A program made the translations under genes and the position numbers. Shown piece after piece: positions 53,967-63,370 of a stretch of 64,000 nucleotides of DNA (the stretch's first letter is position 1; every line of letters starts with the position of its first letter). The notes under the pieces are model-generated. The model was not told the DNA's origin. It saw only the letters and a list, made by a program, of their open reading frames with translations, and ran no database searches. Location of the stretch: NCBI GenBank assembly GCA_963726405.1, contig CAVSCF010000005.1:310001-374000 (forward strand), in the 5' to 3' direction. The stretch is from JAOUJD01 sp963726405 (GTDB taxonomy: Bacteria; Pseudomonadota; Gammaproteobacteria; Burkholderiales; Burkholderiaceae_F).

Positions 53967-54998
53967 TCACTTGGGTGCGGCCTTCGACTCGTAGCGTTTG
54001 CTCCACTCGGCGAGGATGCGCTCCCGGTTCTTCGCGGCCCAGGCGAAGTCGTTCTTCACCAGGCGGCTGGCATAGTCAGCCGGCACGTTGGGCAGGGGCT
54101 TCGACAGGCTCGGGATGGCGACGATGGCGAAGTTCGCCGCGTATAGGCCCATCGCTTCGTCCGTCACCGACCAGTCGAGCAGCTTCTGCGCTGCAGCCAT
54201 GTTCTTCGTGCCCTTGTGGATCCCGATCGCCTCCAGGTCCCAGCCCAGCCCTTCCTTCGGGAACACGAGTTCGATGGGCGCACCGCGGGCCTTCTCGCGA
54301 TTGGCGCGGTACTCGAAGGAGATGCCGATGACGTACTCGCCCGCGGCCGCGGCTGCACAGGGGCGCGAGCCCGAGTGCATGTACTGCGCGATGTTCTCGT
54401 GCAGACCGTCCATGAACTTCCAGCCGTCGGCCTCGCCCCACAGTTGCAGCCAGGCGGACACGTCGAAGAACCCGGTGCCGGACGATGCCGGGTGCGGCAT
54501 CACGATCTGCCCTTTGTAGACCGGCTTCGTCAGGTCCTTCCACGTCTCGGGTTTCGGGATATTCCGCTTCGCCGCCTCAACGGTGTTGAAGCAGATGGTC
54601 GCGCCCCACACGTCCATGCCGACCCAGGCCGGCGGGTTCTTCGGATCGCGATACTGCGGAGCCACGCGATTCAGGCCGGCCGGCGCATATGGCACCAGCA
54701 TGCCTTCGGTGTCGAAGATCGCCATGCTGGTAGCCGCCACGCCCATGACCACGTCGGCCTTCGGATTGTTCTTCTCGGCCAGCAGCTTGGCGGTGATGAT
54801 GCCCGTCGAGTCGCGGACCCAGACGATCTCGATGTTCGGGTTGGCCTTCTCGAAGCCGGCCTGGTAGGCCTTCAGCTGATCGGTCTCCAGCGCCGTGTAC
54901 ACCGTCAACTGCGTCTTCTGGGCGCTGGCGCCGAAGGCAATGGTGGACAGCGCAGCGGCGGCTACGAGCTTGCCGACAGTCGCAAACGAAAACTTCAT
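53967..54998 (-). CDS. phnS: 2-aminoethylphosphonate ABC transporter substrate-binding protein
   Basis: This 343-residue periplasmic binding protein has a signal peptide (MKFSFATVGKLVAAAALSTIAFGASAQ) and the ferric/polyamine type II fold: QLTVYTALETDQLKAYQAGFEK, IVWVRDSTGIITAKLLAEK and PASSGTGFFDVSAW are typical of PhnS-like proteins. AGGAGGAG upstream of ATG 54998 decides the start over the earlier ATG at 55013. It is the first gene of phnSTVW and is divergent from the GntR regulator. The ligand 2-aminoethylphosphonate is inferred from the cluster. Confidence 0.94.
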   Translation of the reverse strand: MKFSFATVGKLVAAAALSTIAFGASAQKTQLTVYTALETDQLKAYQAGFEKANPNIEIVWVRDSTGIITAKLLAEKNNPKADVVMGVAATSMAIFDTEGMLVPYAPAGLNRVAPQYRDPKNPPAWVGMDVWGATICFNTVEAAKRNIPKPETWKDLTKPVYKGQIVMPHPASSGTGFFDVSAWLQLWGEADGWKFMDGLHENIAQYMHSGSRPCAAAAAGEYVIGISFEYRANREKARGAPIELVFPKEGLGWDLEAIGIHKGTKNMAAAQKLLDWSVTDEAMGLYAANFAIVAIPSLSKPLPNVPADYASRLVKNDFAWAAKNRERILAEWSKRYESKAAPK

Positions 54999-55181
54999 CG
55001 ACTCCTCCTTCATGACCCCGGTGGCATGGATGTGACCGTTCGTGAGGGGAAACGAACGACCGTCAAAGGTAGCTCGACAGCATGACCGGCCGGTGTATCG
55101 GCCGGCGCGTCATCTTAGGTACTTGCGAAGACTGCGGGGCAGTCTACGAGCGGAACGAATCCTGTCAATTGTTTTTTGCAG

Positions 55182-55193
55182 ATTGTAGACAAT
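55182..55193. promoter_or_regulatory. probable GntR operator ATTGT-AG-ACAAT
   Basis: The palindrome ATTGTAGACAAT lies in the 222-base gap between phnS and the GntR gene, 28 bases before the regulator start. It fits the TNGTNNNACNA pattern of FCD-type GntR operators. A second GTCTAC half-site occurs about 40 bases away (55142-55147). The site is positioned to control both divergent units. Binding is inferred, not shown. Confidence 0.6.
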
Positions 55194-55220
55194 GTGCCGG
55201 CATCGTCCTAGACTTCCGCG

Positions 55221-55955
55221 ATGGCCACTCACGATAGCGCCCCGGTGCACGTCGTCCCGCACCCGACGATCGAACTGCTGCGCACCGCGTCGCTGTCCAG
55301 CGCCGCACAGCAGGAAATCGAGCGGATGATCCTCGAGGGCGAGATCGGTCCGGGCTCGAAGCTCACCGAGGCGTGGCTGTCGGAGCGCCTTGGCGTGTCG
55401 CGCGGTCCGATCCGCGAAGCCTTCCGCATGCTCGAGGAGGCCGGGCTCGTGCGGCAGGAGAAGAACCGCGGCGTCTTCGTGCGCGACATTCCGCTGGAAG
55501 AAGCGCTGGAGATCTACGACCTGCGCGCGGCGATGGACGAACTGGTCGGCCGCTGCCTGGCCGAAACCGTCACGCCCGAGCAGATGAAAGCCGCGCGCGC
55601 GATCGTCGAGCGCATGGACTCGGCGGCTCGCGCGGGCGATGCCGATACCTACCACCTGCTCAACCTCGAATTCCACGACGCGCTGGTCGGCTTCACGGGC
55701 AACCGCAAGCTGGCCGCCGTCTACAGGAAGCTGGTGAAGGAACTCGCGCTGTTCCGTCGCCGCAATCTGCGGGATCAGGAACTGTTGCCGCACTCGGCCG
55801 CAGAACACAGGGCGATCCTGAAGGCGATCGCCGCCGGAGATCCGGAGCAGGCCGGCCGGACCATGTTCGACCACGTGATGGAAAGCAAGGAACGCGCACG
55901 GCAGGGCGAAAGCGCGCGGGAACCCGTGCGTGCACGCGCCGGAAGGAAAGGATAG
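55221..55955 (+). CDS. GntR-family (FCD) transcriptional regulator of phosphonate use
   Basis: This 244-residue regulator has an N-terminal winged helix (EAWLSERLGVSRGPIREAFRMLEEAGLV, about 50-78) and a helical FCD effector domain (EALEIYDLRAAMDELVGRCLA, FHDALVGFTGNRKLAAVYRKLV, EHRAILKAIAAGDPEQAG). This is the type found beside phnSTVW and phnA/phnY operons in Proteobacteria. It is divergent from phnS and followed by phnA after 3 bases. The ligand is likely a phosphonate intermediate; this is inference. Confidence 0.92.
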   Translation: MATHDSAPVHVVPHPTIELLRTASLSSAAQQEIERMILEGEIGPGSKLTEAWLSERLGVSRGPIREAFRMLEEAGLVRQEKNRGVFVRDIPLEEALEIYDLRAAMDELVGRCLAETVTPEQMKAARAIVERMDSAARAGDADTYHLLNLEFHDALVGFTGNRKLAAVYRKLVKELALFRRRNLRDQELLPHSAAEHRAILKAIAAGDPEQAGRTMFDHVMESKERARQGESAREPVRARAGRKG

Positions 55956-55958
55956 GCA

Positions 55959-57170
55959 ATGCTCGAAGTGAACGGCCGCCGATACGCGGCCCCCAGGCAG
56001 TCGACTGTGGTGCTGTGCATCGACGGCTGCGAACCGGACTACATCGCGCAGGCGGTGGCTGGCGGCCACATGCCCTTCATGAAGCAGGTGCTTGCACGCG
56101 GCACGGCGCTGGTGGCCGACTGCGTCGTTCCCAGCTTCACCAACCCGAACAACCTGTCGATCGTCACCGGGGCCCCGCCGTCGGTGCACGGAATCTGCGG
56201 CAACTATCTCTTCGACGTGGAAAGCGGCACCGAAGTGATGATGAACGACCCGAAGTGGCTGCGCGCCCCGACGATCCTGGCCGCGTTGGCCGACGCCGGC
56301 CATTCGGTCGCCGTCGTCACCGCGAAGGACAAGCTGCGCAAGCTCCTCGGACACAAGATGAAAGGCATCTGCTTCTCATCGGAAAAGGCCGACCAGGTGA
56401 CGGAGCAGGAGAACGGAATCACCGGAGTGCTGCCGCTGGTCGGCATGCCGCTGCCCGACGTCTACAGCGCCGAACTGTCCGAGTTCGTCTTCGCGGCCGG
56501 CGCGCGGCTGATCGAGACGCGCAAGCCCGATTTCCTGTACCTGTCGACCACCGATTACGTGCAGCACAAGCATGCGCCGGGCGACCCCGACGCCAACCGC
56601 TTCTACGCGATGCTCGATCGTTACCTTGCACGGTTCGACGCCCTCGGCACGGTGTTTGCCTTGACCGCCGACCACGGCATGAACGCCAAGACCAAGCTCG
56701 ACGCCAGTCCCAACGTCATCTTCCTGCAGGATCTGCTCGACGAGTGGCTCGGGCGCGAGCGCGCGCGGGTGATCCTTCCGATCACCGATCCGTACGTCGT
56801 CCACCACGGCGCTCTCGGTTCCTTCGCCACGGTCTACCTCGCCGCCGACGAGGCGGCGACGGTCGCCGCGCGGTTGCGTGAGCTGCCGGGAATGGAGGTC
56901 GTGTTGAACCGCGAGGACGCGGCTCGACGCTTCGAACTGCCGGCCGACCGCATCGGCGATATCGTCGCCGTGTCCGAGCGCAGCGTCGTGCTCGGCACCA
57001 GCCGCTCGCGGCACGACCTGTCGCAACTGGAGCTGCCGCTGCGATCGCATGGCGGCATCTCGGAACAGCGGGTGCCGCTCATCGTCAATCGCCGCATCGA
57101 AGGACTCAACCCGATGCACCGCTGGCGCAATTTCGACGCCTTCGATCTCGTACTCAACCGCGCCCAGTGA
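55959..57170 (+). CDS. phnA: phosphonoacetate hydrolase
   Basis: This 403-residue alkaline-phosphatase-superfamily enzyme splits phosphonoacetate to acetate and phosphate. Metal-binding and nucleophile residues are visible: Asp22 in LCIDGCEPDYI and Thr61 in SFTNPNNLSIVTG. YLSTTDYVQHKHAPG, ALTADHGM and SHGGISEQRVPL carry the later Asp and His ligands. It lies right after the GntR gene and its stop overlaps the phnY start (GTGA). It is not the unrelated E. coli PhnA. Confidence 0.95.
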   Translation: MLEVNGRRYAAPRQSTVVLCIDGCEPDYIAQAVAGGHMPFMKQVLARGTALVADCVVPSFTNPNNLSIVTGAPPSVHGICGNYLFDVESGTEVMMNDPKWLRAPTILAALADAGHSVAVVTAKDKLRKLLGHKMKGICFSSEKADQVTEQENGITGVLPLVGMPLPDVYSAELSEFVFAAGARLIETRKPDFLYLSTTDYVQHKHAPGDPDANRFYAMLDRYLARFDALGTVFALTADHGMNAKTKLDASPNVIFLQDLLDEWLGRERARVILPITDPYVVHHGALGSFATVYLAADEAATVAARLRELPGMEVVLNREDAARRFELPADRIGDIVAVSERSVVLGTSRSRHDLSQLELPLRSHGGISEQRVPLIVNRRIEGLNPMHRWRNFDAFDLVLNRAQ

Positions 57171-58606
57171 ACGCCGCCACCTCCCCCGTGCGCGCCGAGA
57201 TGCTCCGCATCGCCGGCGAGAGAGTCCCCTGCGAACGCAGCTTCGAGGTGCGCTATCCGTACACCGGTGAAGTGGTCGCCACGGTCCCGAAGGCGTCCGT
57301 GGACGACGTGCGGCGCGCGTTCTCGATCGCCCGCAAGTACCGCAGCACGCTCACCCGCTACGACCGCTATCGGATCCTGATGAAGGCCGGCGAGATCATC
57401 GCCAGCCGCCGCGACGAGATCGCGCGCCTGATCACGCTCGAGTCCGGCCTGTGCCTGAAGGACACGCAGTACGAGGTGGGACGCGCGAGCGACGTGCTGC
57501 TCTTCGCGGCGAACCAGGCGCTGGTCGACGACGGCCAGGTCTTCTCCTGCGACCTCACGCCGCACGGAAAGAAGCGCAAGGTCTACACCATGCGCGAGCC
57601 GCTGCTGGGCGTCATTTCGGCGATCACCCCATTCAACCATCCGCTGAACCAGGTGATCCACAAGGTGGCCCCGGCGGTCGCGACGAACAACCGCGTGGTC
57701 CTGAAGCCGAGCGAGAAGACCCCGCTGGCGGCCTACGCGCTCGCCGACGTGCTGTACGAGGCCGGGCTGCCGGGGCCGATGCTGTCGGTGGTGACAGGCG
57801 ACCCGCGCGAAATCGCCGACGAGCTGCTGACCAATCCCGATGCGGACATGGTCACCTTCACCGGCGGGGTCGCGGTCGGCAAGTACATCGCGGCCAAGGC
57901 CGTCTACAAGAGGCAGGTGCTGGAGCTCGGCGGCAACGACCCGATCATCGTGATGGAGGATGCCGATCTCGAAGAGGCGGCCACCCTCGCTGCCAGCGGT
58001 TCGTACAAGAACTCGGGCCAGCGCTGCACCGCGGTAAAGAGAATGCTGGTGCACGCCAGCGTGGCGGACGACTTCGTCGAACGCCTGGTCGCCAGGACGA
58101 AGGCGCTCAGGTACGGGGACCCGCTCGACCCGGCCAACGACATGGGCACGGTGATCGACGAGCCGGCGGCGCGCGAGTTCGAGTCGAGGGTAAACGCCGC
58201 CATGGCTCGGGGCGCCAAGGTGCTGGCCGGCCACGTGCGACGCGGCGCGGTTTATGCCCCCACGGTGGTGGACCGGGTCGTTCCGGACATGCAGCTCGTG
58301 AAGGAAGAAACGTTCGGCCCGGTGTCGCCGGTCATCCGTTTTGCATCGATCGACGAGGCCATCGCCATCAGCAACTCGACCGCCTACGGATTGTCGTCGG
58401 CGGTATGCACCAATCGGCTGGACTACATCACGCGCTTCATTTCCGAACTGAACGTCGGGACCGTGAACGTGCGGGAAGTGCCCGGATACCGGCTCGAACT
58501 GACGCCTTTCGGGGGAATCAAGGATTCCGGCCTCGGGTACAAGGAAGGCGTGCTGGAAGCCATGAAGAGCTTCACGAACACGAAGACCTATTCGCTGCCG
58601 TGGTAG
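57167..58606 (+). CDS. phnY: phosphonoacetaldehyde dehydrogenase
   Basis: This 479-residue aldehyde dehydrogenase carries out the NAD-dependent step from phosphonoacetaldehyde to phosphonoacetate. Cys287 (SGQRCTAVKR) and Glu253 (LELGGNDPI) are the catalytic residues. SAITPFNHPLNQVIHKVAPA and GDPREIADELLTNPDADMVT are typical of PhnY. The GTG start overlaps the phnA stop, so both are made together. Together with phnW this gives the three-step route from 2-aminoethylphosphonate to acetate and phosphate. Confidence 0.95.
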   Translation: MNAATSPVRAEMLRIAGERVPCERSFEVRYPYTGEVVATVPKASVDDVRRAFSIARKYRSTLTRYDRYRILMKAGEIIASRRDEIARLITLESGLCLKDTQYEVGRASDVLLFAANQALVDDGQVFSCDLTPHGKKRKVYTMREPLLGVISAITPFNHPLNQVIHKVAPAVATNNRVVLKPSEKTPLAAYALADVLYEAGLPGPMLSVVTGDPREIADELLTNPDADMVTFTGGVAVGKYIAAKAVYKRQVLELGGNDPIIVMEDADLEEAATLAASGSYKNSGQRCTAVKRMLVHASVADDFVERLVARTKALRYGDPLDPANDMGTVIDEPAAREFESRVNAAMARGAKVLAGHVRRGAVYAPTVVDRVVPDMQLVKEETFGPVSPVIRFASIDEAIAISNSTAYGLSSAVCTNRLDYITRFISELNVGTVNVREVPGYRLELTPFGGIKDSGLGYKEGVLEAMKSFTNTKTYSLPW

Positions 58607-58646
58607 CGAGAACACAGATCACGAGGACCGGTCCCGACCGAAGCGG

Positions 58647-60329
58647 ATGCAAACACTCCTGAACCTGCTGGCGGCCATCGCGCTGCTCGTCTGGGGAACG
58701 CACATCGTGCGGACCGGGGTGCTGCGCGTGTACGGCACGAGCCTGCGCCAGGTGCTGCGTCGCAACGTCGGCAACCGGGGCACCGGCTTCGTTGCCGGCG
58801 TGGCCGTGACGGGCCTGCTGCAGAGCTCGACGGCAACTGCGCTTCTCGCCTCGTCATTCGTCTCGCAGGGGCTGATCGGCACGGCAGCCGCGCTCGCGGT
58901 GATGCTCGGCGCCGACGTCGGCACCGCCCTGATGGTGCAGCTCTTCTCGCTGAACCTGACGTGGCTCGCGCCGCTGCTGATCGTCGCCGGGGTGATCGTC
59001 TACCTGTCCAAGAAGAACGAGCGGGCGGGCCAGATCGGCAAGATCGCGCTCGGCCTCGGCGTCATGATCCTCGCGCTGCAGCTGATCGCCCAGGCGACCA
59101 TCCCGCTGACCCGGACGTCGGGCGTTCGCGTGCTGTTCGCGCAGATCTCCGGGGACCTGCTGCTCGACGTGCTGATCGGCGCGCTGCTCGCGGTCGCGTC
59201 CTATTCGAGCCTGGCGGTCGTGCTGCTGGTGGCCACGCTGACGGCCGCCAACATCGTGCCGGCGCACGTCGCGTTGCCGGTGGTGCTCGGCGCCAACCTG
59301 GGAAGCGGGCTGCTGGCCTTGCTCACCACCTGGAAGTCCGATCCCGTCGCCCGCCGCGTGCCGCTCGGCAACTTCGTTTTCAAGGCGGGAGGCGTCGCGC
59401 TCGGCATCCTCGCGCTGCCGTTCGCCACGCCCTATCTGCTGAAGCTGCACCCCGATCCGAAGCAGCTCGTCGTCTATTTCCACCTGCTGTTCAACGTGCT
59501 GCTGGCGGTCGCGTTCATCGGCTTCACCGAGCGCGTGGCGAAGCTGACCGAGAAATGGCTGCCCGCGCCCCGCGCCGCCGACACACTGGGCGAGCCGCGC
59601 CACCTCGACCCGGTCGCCCTGGACACGCCGACGCTGGCGCTCGCCAACGCCGCGCGCGAGGCCATTCGCCTCGCCGACACCGTCCAGGAAATGCTCTCGG
59701 GACTGCTCGAGGTGCTGCGTCGGGACAACTCGCAGCTGGCCGAGGCGCTGCGGCGCAAGGATGACGAGATCGATCGGTTGTACTCCGCGATCAAGCGCTA
59801 CCTCGCGCAGATCAGCCGCGAGGCGCTCGAGGCGCGTGAGTCGCGCCGCTGGACCGAGATCATCCAGTTCACCATCAACATGGAGCACGTCGGCGACATC
59901 ATCGAACGCCTTCTGCTCGATGTCGCCGAGCGCAAGATCCAGCATGGCCTGTCCTTCTCCGAAGCCGGCCTGCAGGAGATCAGCGACCTGCACGCGCGCC
60001 TGATCGGCAACCTGCAGCTGTCGGTCGCCGTGTTCCTCAACGGCGACCTTAAGTCGGCGCAACGCCTGATCGGCGAAAAGGTCACGTTCCGCGAACTGGA
60101 GATGCGCTACGCCGAGAGCCACCTCCACCGGCTGTCCGAGAACACGCCGCAGTCCGTCGAGACGAGTTCGCTGCACCTCGACCTGCTGTCCGATTTCAAG
60201 CGCATCAACTCGCTGTTCTGCTCGGTGTCGTATCCGATCCTCGAGTCGGCGGGCGTCCTGTCGAAGACGCGCGTGCTCGGTGAGCAGCCTGGACTGTTCA
60301 ACCCCAACCAGTCGTCTGCGCCGAGCTGA
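58647..60329 (+). CDS. Na/Pi cotransporter-family protein with PhoU-like domain
   Basis: This 560-residue protein is a NptA/YjbB-type carrier. It has about nine hydrophobic helices in the first 320 residues, including the QSSTATALLASSFVSQGLIG motif (the conserved QSSSA-type repeat) and a second copy region near AANIVPAHVALPVVLGANLGSG. A PhoU-like helical domain follows (about 345-540; ALANAAREAIRLADTVQEML). YjbB exports phosphate. Behind phnA/phnY it probably removes phosphate freed from phosphonates. The gap to phnY is 40 bases. Confidence 0.93.
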   Translation: MQTLLNLLAAIALLVWGTHIVRTGVLRVYGTSLRQVLRRNVGNRGTGFVAGVAVTGLLQSSTATALLASSFVSQGLIGTAAALAVMLGADVGTALMVQLFSLNLTWLAPLLIVAGVIVYLSKKNERAGQIGKIALGLGVMILALQLIAQATIPLTRTSGVRVLFAQISGDLLLDVLIGALLAVASYSSLAVVLLVATLTAANIVPAHVALPVVLGANLGSGLLALLTTWKSDPVARRVPLGNFVFKAGGVALGILALPFATPYLLKLHPDPKQLVVYFHLLFNVLLAVAFIGFTERVAKLTEKWLPAPRAADTLGEPRHLDPVALDTPTLALANAAREAIRLADTVQEMLSGLLEVLRRDNSQLAEALRRKDDEIDRLYSAIKRYLAQISREALEARESRRWTEIIQFTINMEHVGDIIERLLLDVAERKIQHGLSFSEAGLQEISDLHARLIGNLQLSVAVFLNGDLKSAQRLIGEKVTFRELEMRYAESHLHRLSENTPQSVETSSLHLDLLSDFKRINSLFCSVSYPILESAGVLSKTRVLGEQPGLFNPNQSSAPS

Positions 60330-60330
60330 T

Positions 60331-60897
60331 ATGGCGCTCACGCTGCCCGAGGTCGAAGCGCTGTTCGCCGCCAAGGGCGACCGCCTGTATGCCGGCGAAC
60401 CGGTGACCCAGTTGCAGCACGCCCTGCAGGCGGCGCACCTCGCCGAGCAGGAAGATGCCGGTGACGAGCTGGTGGTCGCCGCCTTCCTTCACGACCTCGG
60501 CCACCTGATCAACGACCAGGGCGACACGCCAACGCTGCGGGGCATCGACGATCGCCATGAATTCGTCGCGCTGCCCTTCCTGCGCGACCTGTTCGGCCCC
60601 GAGGTCCTGCAGCCGATCCGCCTGCACGTGGATGCCAAGCGCTATCTGTGCGCGCGGGGCAACGGCACGGTGTCCGGCGCGGAATACTGGTCCGCTCTGT
60701 CGATCGACTCCCGGCGCAGCCTGGAGCTCCAGGGCGGAATCTTCAGCGAGAACGAAGCAGACGGTTTCCGTGCCCAGCCCTTTGCCGAGGATGGCGTGCG
60801 CGTACGCCTGTGGGACGACCGCGCGAAACTGGCGCAGGCGGTCACCCCTCCCCTCGCGCACTACATCGCACTCGCCGCGAGGGTCGCCGCCCGCTGA
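60331..60897 (+). CDS. PhnZ-like HD-domain mixed-valent di-iron oxygenase
   Basis: This 188-residue HD protein belongs to the phosphonate-degradation HDIG family, which includes PhnZ. The residues lining the di-iron site match PhnZ with an offset of four: Tyr20 and Glu23 in YAGEPVTQ, His30, His54-Asp55 and His58 in HDLGH, His76 in DRHEF and His99 in RLHV. This pattern supports oxygenase activity and not simple phosphohydrolase activity. The usual partner PhnY* (2-oxoglutarate hydroxylase) is not in the window, so its substrate may differ. It follows the Na/Pi carrier directly. Confidence 0.85.
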   Translation: MALTLPEVEALFAAKGDRLYAGEPVTQLQHALQAAHLAEQEDAGDELVVAAFLHDLGHLINDQGDTPTLRGIDDRHEFVALPFLRDLFGPEVLQPIRLHVDAKRYLCARGNGTVSGAEYWSALSIDSRRSLELQGGIFSENEADGFRAQPFAEDGVRVRLWDDRAKLAQAVTPPLAHYIALAARVAAR

Positions 60898-60954
60898 TCC
60901 GCCGGCTCCGCCGCTCGGCGATAATCCGCGGCTCGCCAGGAGAGGTGACGAACC

Positions 60955-62538
60955 ATGACGCGTTCCCTGTTGCTCGTTGCGTTGCTCGCCCTGCTGTCGG
61001 CGTGCTCGAAGGCGCCGGAAGCGCCGGTCAAGGCAGGGTCGTCCGCGGCCGCGCCCGTGCGAGCCGAGATCCAGTGGGTGCGCCCGCAAACCGTCGCCGA
61101 TGTGGATCGGGCGTTTGACGAGGCCAAGACCAGGAATCAGCCGGTCTTCCTCTTCTGGACCGCGGTCTGGTGCCCGCCCTGCAATCAGGTCAAGAGCACG
61201 ATCTTCACGCGACCCGAGTTCATCGAGAAGTCCCGGTCCTTCGTTCCGGTCTACGTCGACGCCGACAGCCCCAGTGGGCAACTGCTCGGCGCGCGCTTCA
61301 AGGTGACGGGCTACCCCACCATGGTCCTGTTGGCCGGCAGTGGACAGGAACTGACCCGCCTCGCGGGCTCGGTCGACGCCTCCAAGTACATGCAGATCCT
61401 CGAGCGCGGCCTGGCTGGAGGCAACTCGGCGAAGCAGTCGCTCGATGCGGCGCTCGCGGGACAGGCGCTGCCCACCGAAGACTGGCGCATGCTGGCGTTC
61501 TATTCCTGGGGCACCGACGACGGGCAGCTGGTGCCGGAGAAGGAGCTTCCCGCCACGCTGCTCAAGCTGGCGGCGACCTGCCCGCCGCAGGAGCGCGAGG
61601 CGTCCTCGCGACTTGTCCTGGAAGCGCTCTACGCGGCCTCGCAGGAGAAGGCTGCCAAGCCGAGGCTCGACAAGGCCGACGCGATCGCCAGCGTGAAGAG
61701 CCTGCTCGACCGGCCCGAACTCGTTCGCGCGCACCACGACATCCTGGGCTACGCCGCCGACGACCTCGTCGGCCTGCTGACCGAGCCGAAGTCGAAGGAG
61801 CGTGCCGATCTGGTCGCCCGCTGGAGCGCCGTGCTCGACAAGCTGGCCGCCGACACGACGCTGTCCAACGGCGGTCGCATGTACGCGATGCTCGGGAAGG
61901 TCGGCCTCGCGCGCCTCGACAACAAGGAAGGAGCGTTGCCGCCGGCCCTGATCGACGAGGTGAAGTCGCAGGCCGCGCGGGTCGACCGCGAAGTCACGGA
62001 TCTCGACGAACGGCAGGCCGTGATCACGACCACGGGTGCCGTACTCGCGCGCGCGGGCCTGCTCGACGAGTCGGATGCCCTGCTCACCGCAGAGCTGAAG
62101 CGGTCGCACTCGCCCTACTACTACATGTCCCAGCTCGCCTCGAATGCGAAACGCCGCGGCACGCCGGAAGGCAAGGCGGCCGCCGCCGACTGGTCGCGGC
62201 AGGCCTACGAAAGCGCCAAGGGGACGGCCACCCGACTGCGATGGGGCGGCGGTTACCTGAACACGTTGCTCGAGGTCGCGCCTCAGGATGCGGCCTCCAT
62301 CGAGAAGGCGGCGACCCAGGTGCTCGGAGAAGTGAAGGCGGACAGTGTCCAGCTGACCGGAAACAATCGTGCGGCGCTCGAGCGGATGAGCAAGCGACTG
62401 GTCGCGTGGAACAAGGACGGCGGGCGCGACGACGTGCTGGTGCGCCTCAATGCCTCGCTGAAGGACAAGTGCGCCTCGTCGGCGGTCGATGATCGCGCCT
62501 GGTGCGAATCGCTGTTCCTCCCGGCGAAGCGCGCCTGA
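60955..62538 (+). CDS. thioredoxin-domain lipoprotein
   Basis: This 527-residue protein has a lipoprotein signal (MTRSLLLVALLALLSAC, Cys17) and a thioredoxin-like domain with WCPPC (Cys73, Cys76), preceded by QPVFLFWTAV and followed by GYPTMVLLAGSGQELTRLAG. The remaining about 370 residues form a helical region with TPR-like character but no firm family. It is likely anchored and faces the periplasm, with a role in disulfide reduction or thiol chemistry. It has no clear link to the phosphonate genes. AGGAGAGG supports the start. Confidence 0.87.
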   Translation: MTRSLLLVALLALLSACSKAPEAPVKAGSSAAAPVRAEIQWVRPQTVADVDRAFDEAKTRNQPVFLFWTAVWCPPCNQVKSTIFTRPEFIEKSRSFVPVYVDADSPSGQLLGARFKVTGYPTMVLLAGSGQELTRLAGSVDASKYMQILERGLAGGNSAKQSLDAALAGQALPTEDWRMLAFYSWGTDDGQLVPEKELPATLLKLAATCPPQEREASSRLVLEALYAASQEKAAKPRLDKADAIASVKSLLDRPELVRAHHDILGYAADDLVGLLTEPKSKERADLVARWSAVLDKLAADTTLSNGGRMYAMLGKVGLARLDNKEGALPPALIDEVKSQAARVDREVTDLDERQAVITTTGAVLARAGLLDESDALLTAELKRSHSPYYYMSQLASNAKRRGTPEGKAAAADWSRQAYESAKGTATRLRWGGGYLNTLLEVAPQDAASIEKAATQVLGEVKADSVQLTGNNRAALERMSKRLVAWNKDGGRDDVLVRLNASLKDKCASSAVDDRAWCESLFLPAKRA

Positions 62539-62541
62539 TCG

Positions 62542-63366
62542 ATGGCGACCTACAGCGCCCCGCTGAGCCCTTCAGAGGAGCGCGAGTTCGTGCCCTTCAT
62601 GCACGAGCTGATCGGCATCGCGTTCGCCACCATCCGCGCCTATTTCATGACGGGCACGGCTGTGGTGACGAAGGGCGATGCCAGTCCGGTGACGCAGGCG
62701 GATCGCAATGCCGAGGAAGCGATGCGGAGGCTGATCGAGCAGCGTTACCCATCGCATGCGGTGATCGGCGAAGAGCACGGCAACAAGCCCGGCGAGCGCT
62801 ATCGCTGGGTCCTCGACCCGATCGACGGGACGCGCGCCTTCATTACCAACTGTTTCCTGTTCGGCACGCTGATCGCCCTCGAACGCGACGACGGGCAGGG
62901 CTTCCGGCCGGTGCTCGGCGTCATCGCACACTCCGCGCCGGGCGTCGCCCTGATCGGTCACCAGGGTGAGACGACCCTCTACGCGAGCGACGGCACGTTG
63001 CGCGCCGTCCGCGTTCGCCCCTGCACGCGGCTTGCCGAGGCCACCGTCCTGGCGACCACGCACTGGTCGACGGGCGAGCAGCGCGGAGGCCCTGCGGTGG
63101 AGCGCATCATCCGTGCCGCCCGGCTCTATCGGACATGGGGCGACTGTTTCGGTTACTTCGCGCTGGCGACCGGCGCCGCCGATCTCATGCTCGATCCGAC
63201 CCTCGCCTACTGGGACGTCGCTGCCATCGTGCCCGTGGTGGAAGGCGCCGGCGGCGTCGTCACCGCCTGGAACGGCGGCAACCCGCTGGAGGAACTGTCG
63301 TTGATCGCGAGCGCGGGACCGTTGAACGCGGTCGCACTCGAGCTGCTGTCACGCGACCGCCCTTAG
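62542..63366 (+). CDS. inositol-monophosphatase-family phosphatase (HisN-like)
   Basis: This 274-residue enzyme has the Mg-dependent phosphatase motifs: VIGEEHG (residues about 74-80), WVLDPIDGTRAF and YWDVAAIVPVVEGAGG. The DPIDGT-RAF form, with Arg where inositol monophosphatase has Asn, is seen in histidinol-phosphatase HisN. The gene is not near his genes, so it could also act on another sugar phosphate or on 3'-phosphoadenosine 5'-phosphate. It starts 3 bases after the lipoprotein stop. Confidence 0.88.
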   Translation: MATYSAPLSPSEEREFVPFMHELIGIAFATIRAYFMTGTAVVTKGDASPVTQADRNAEEAMRRLIEQRYPSHAVIGEEHGNKPGERYRWVLDPIDGTRAFITNCFLFGTLIALERDDGQGFRPVLGVIAHSAPGVALIGHQGETTLYASDGTLRAVRVRPCTRLAEATVLATTHWSTGEQRGGPAVERIIRAARLYRTWGDCFGYFALATGAADLMLDPTLAYWDVAAIVPVVEGAGGVVTAWNGGNPLEELSLIASAGPLNAVALELLSRDRP

Positions 63367-63370
63367 GGGG

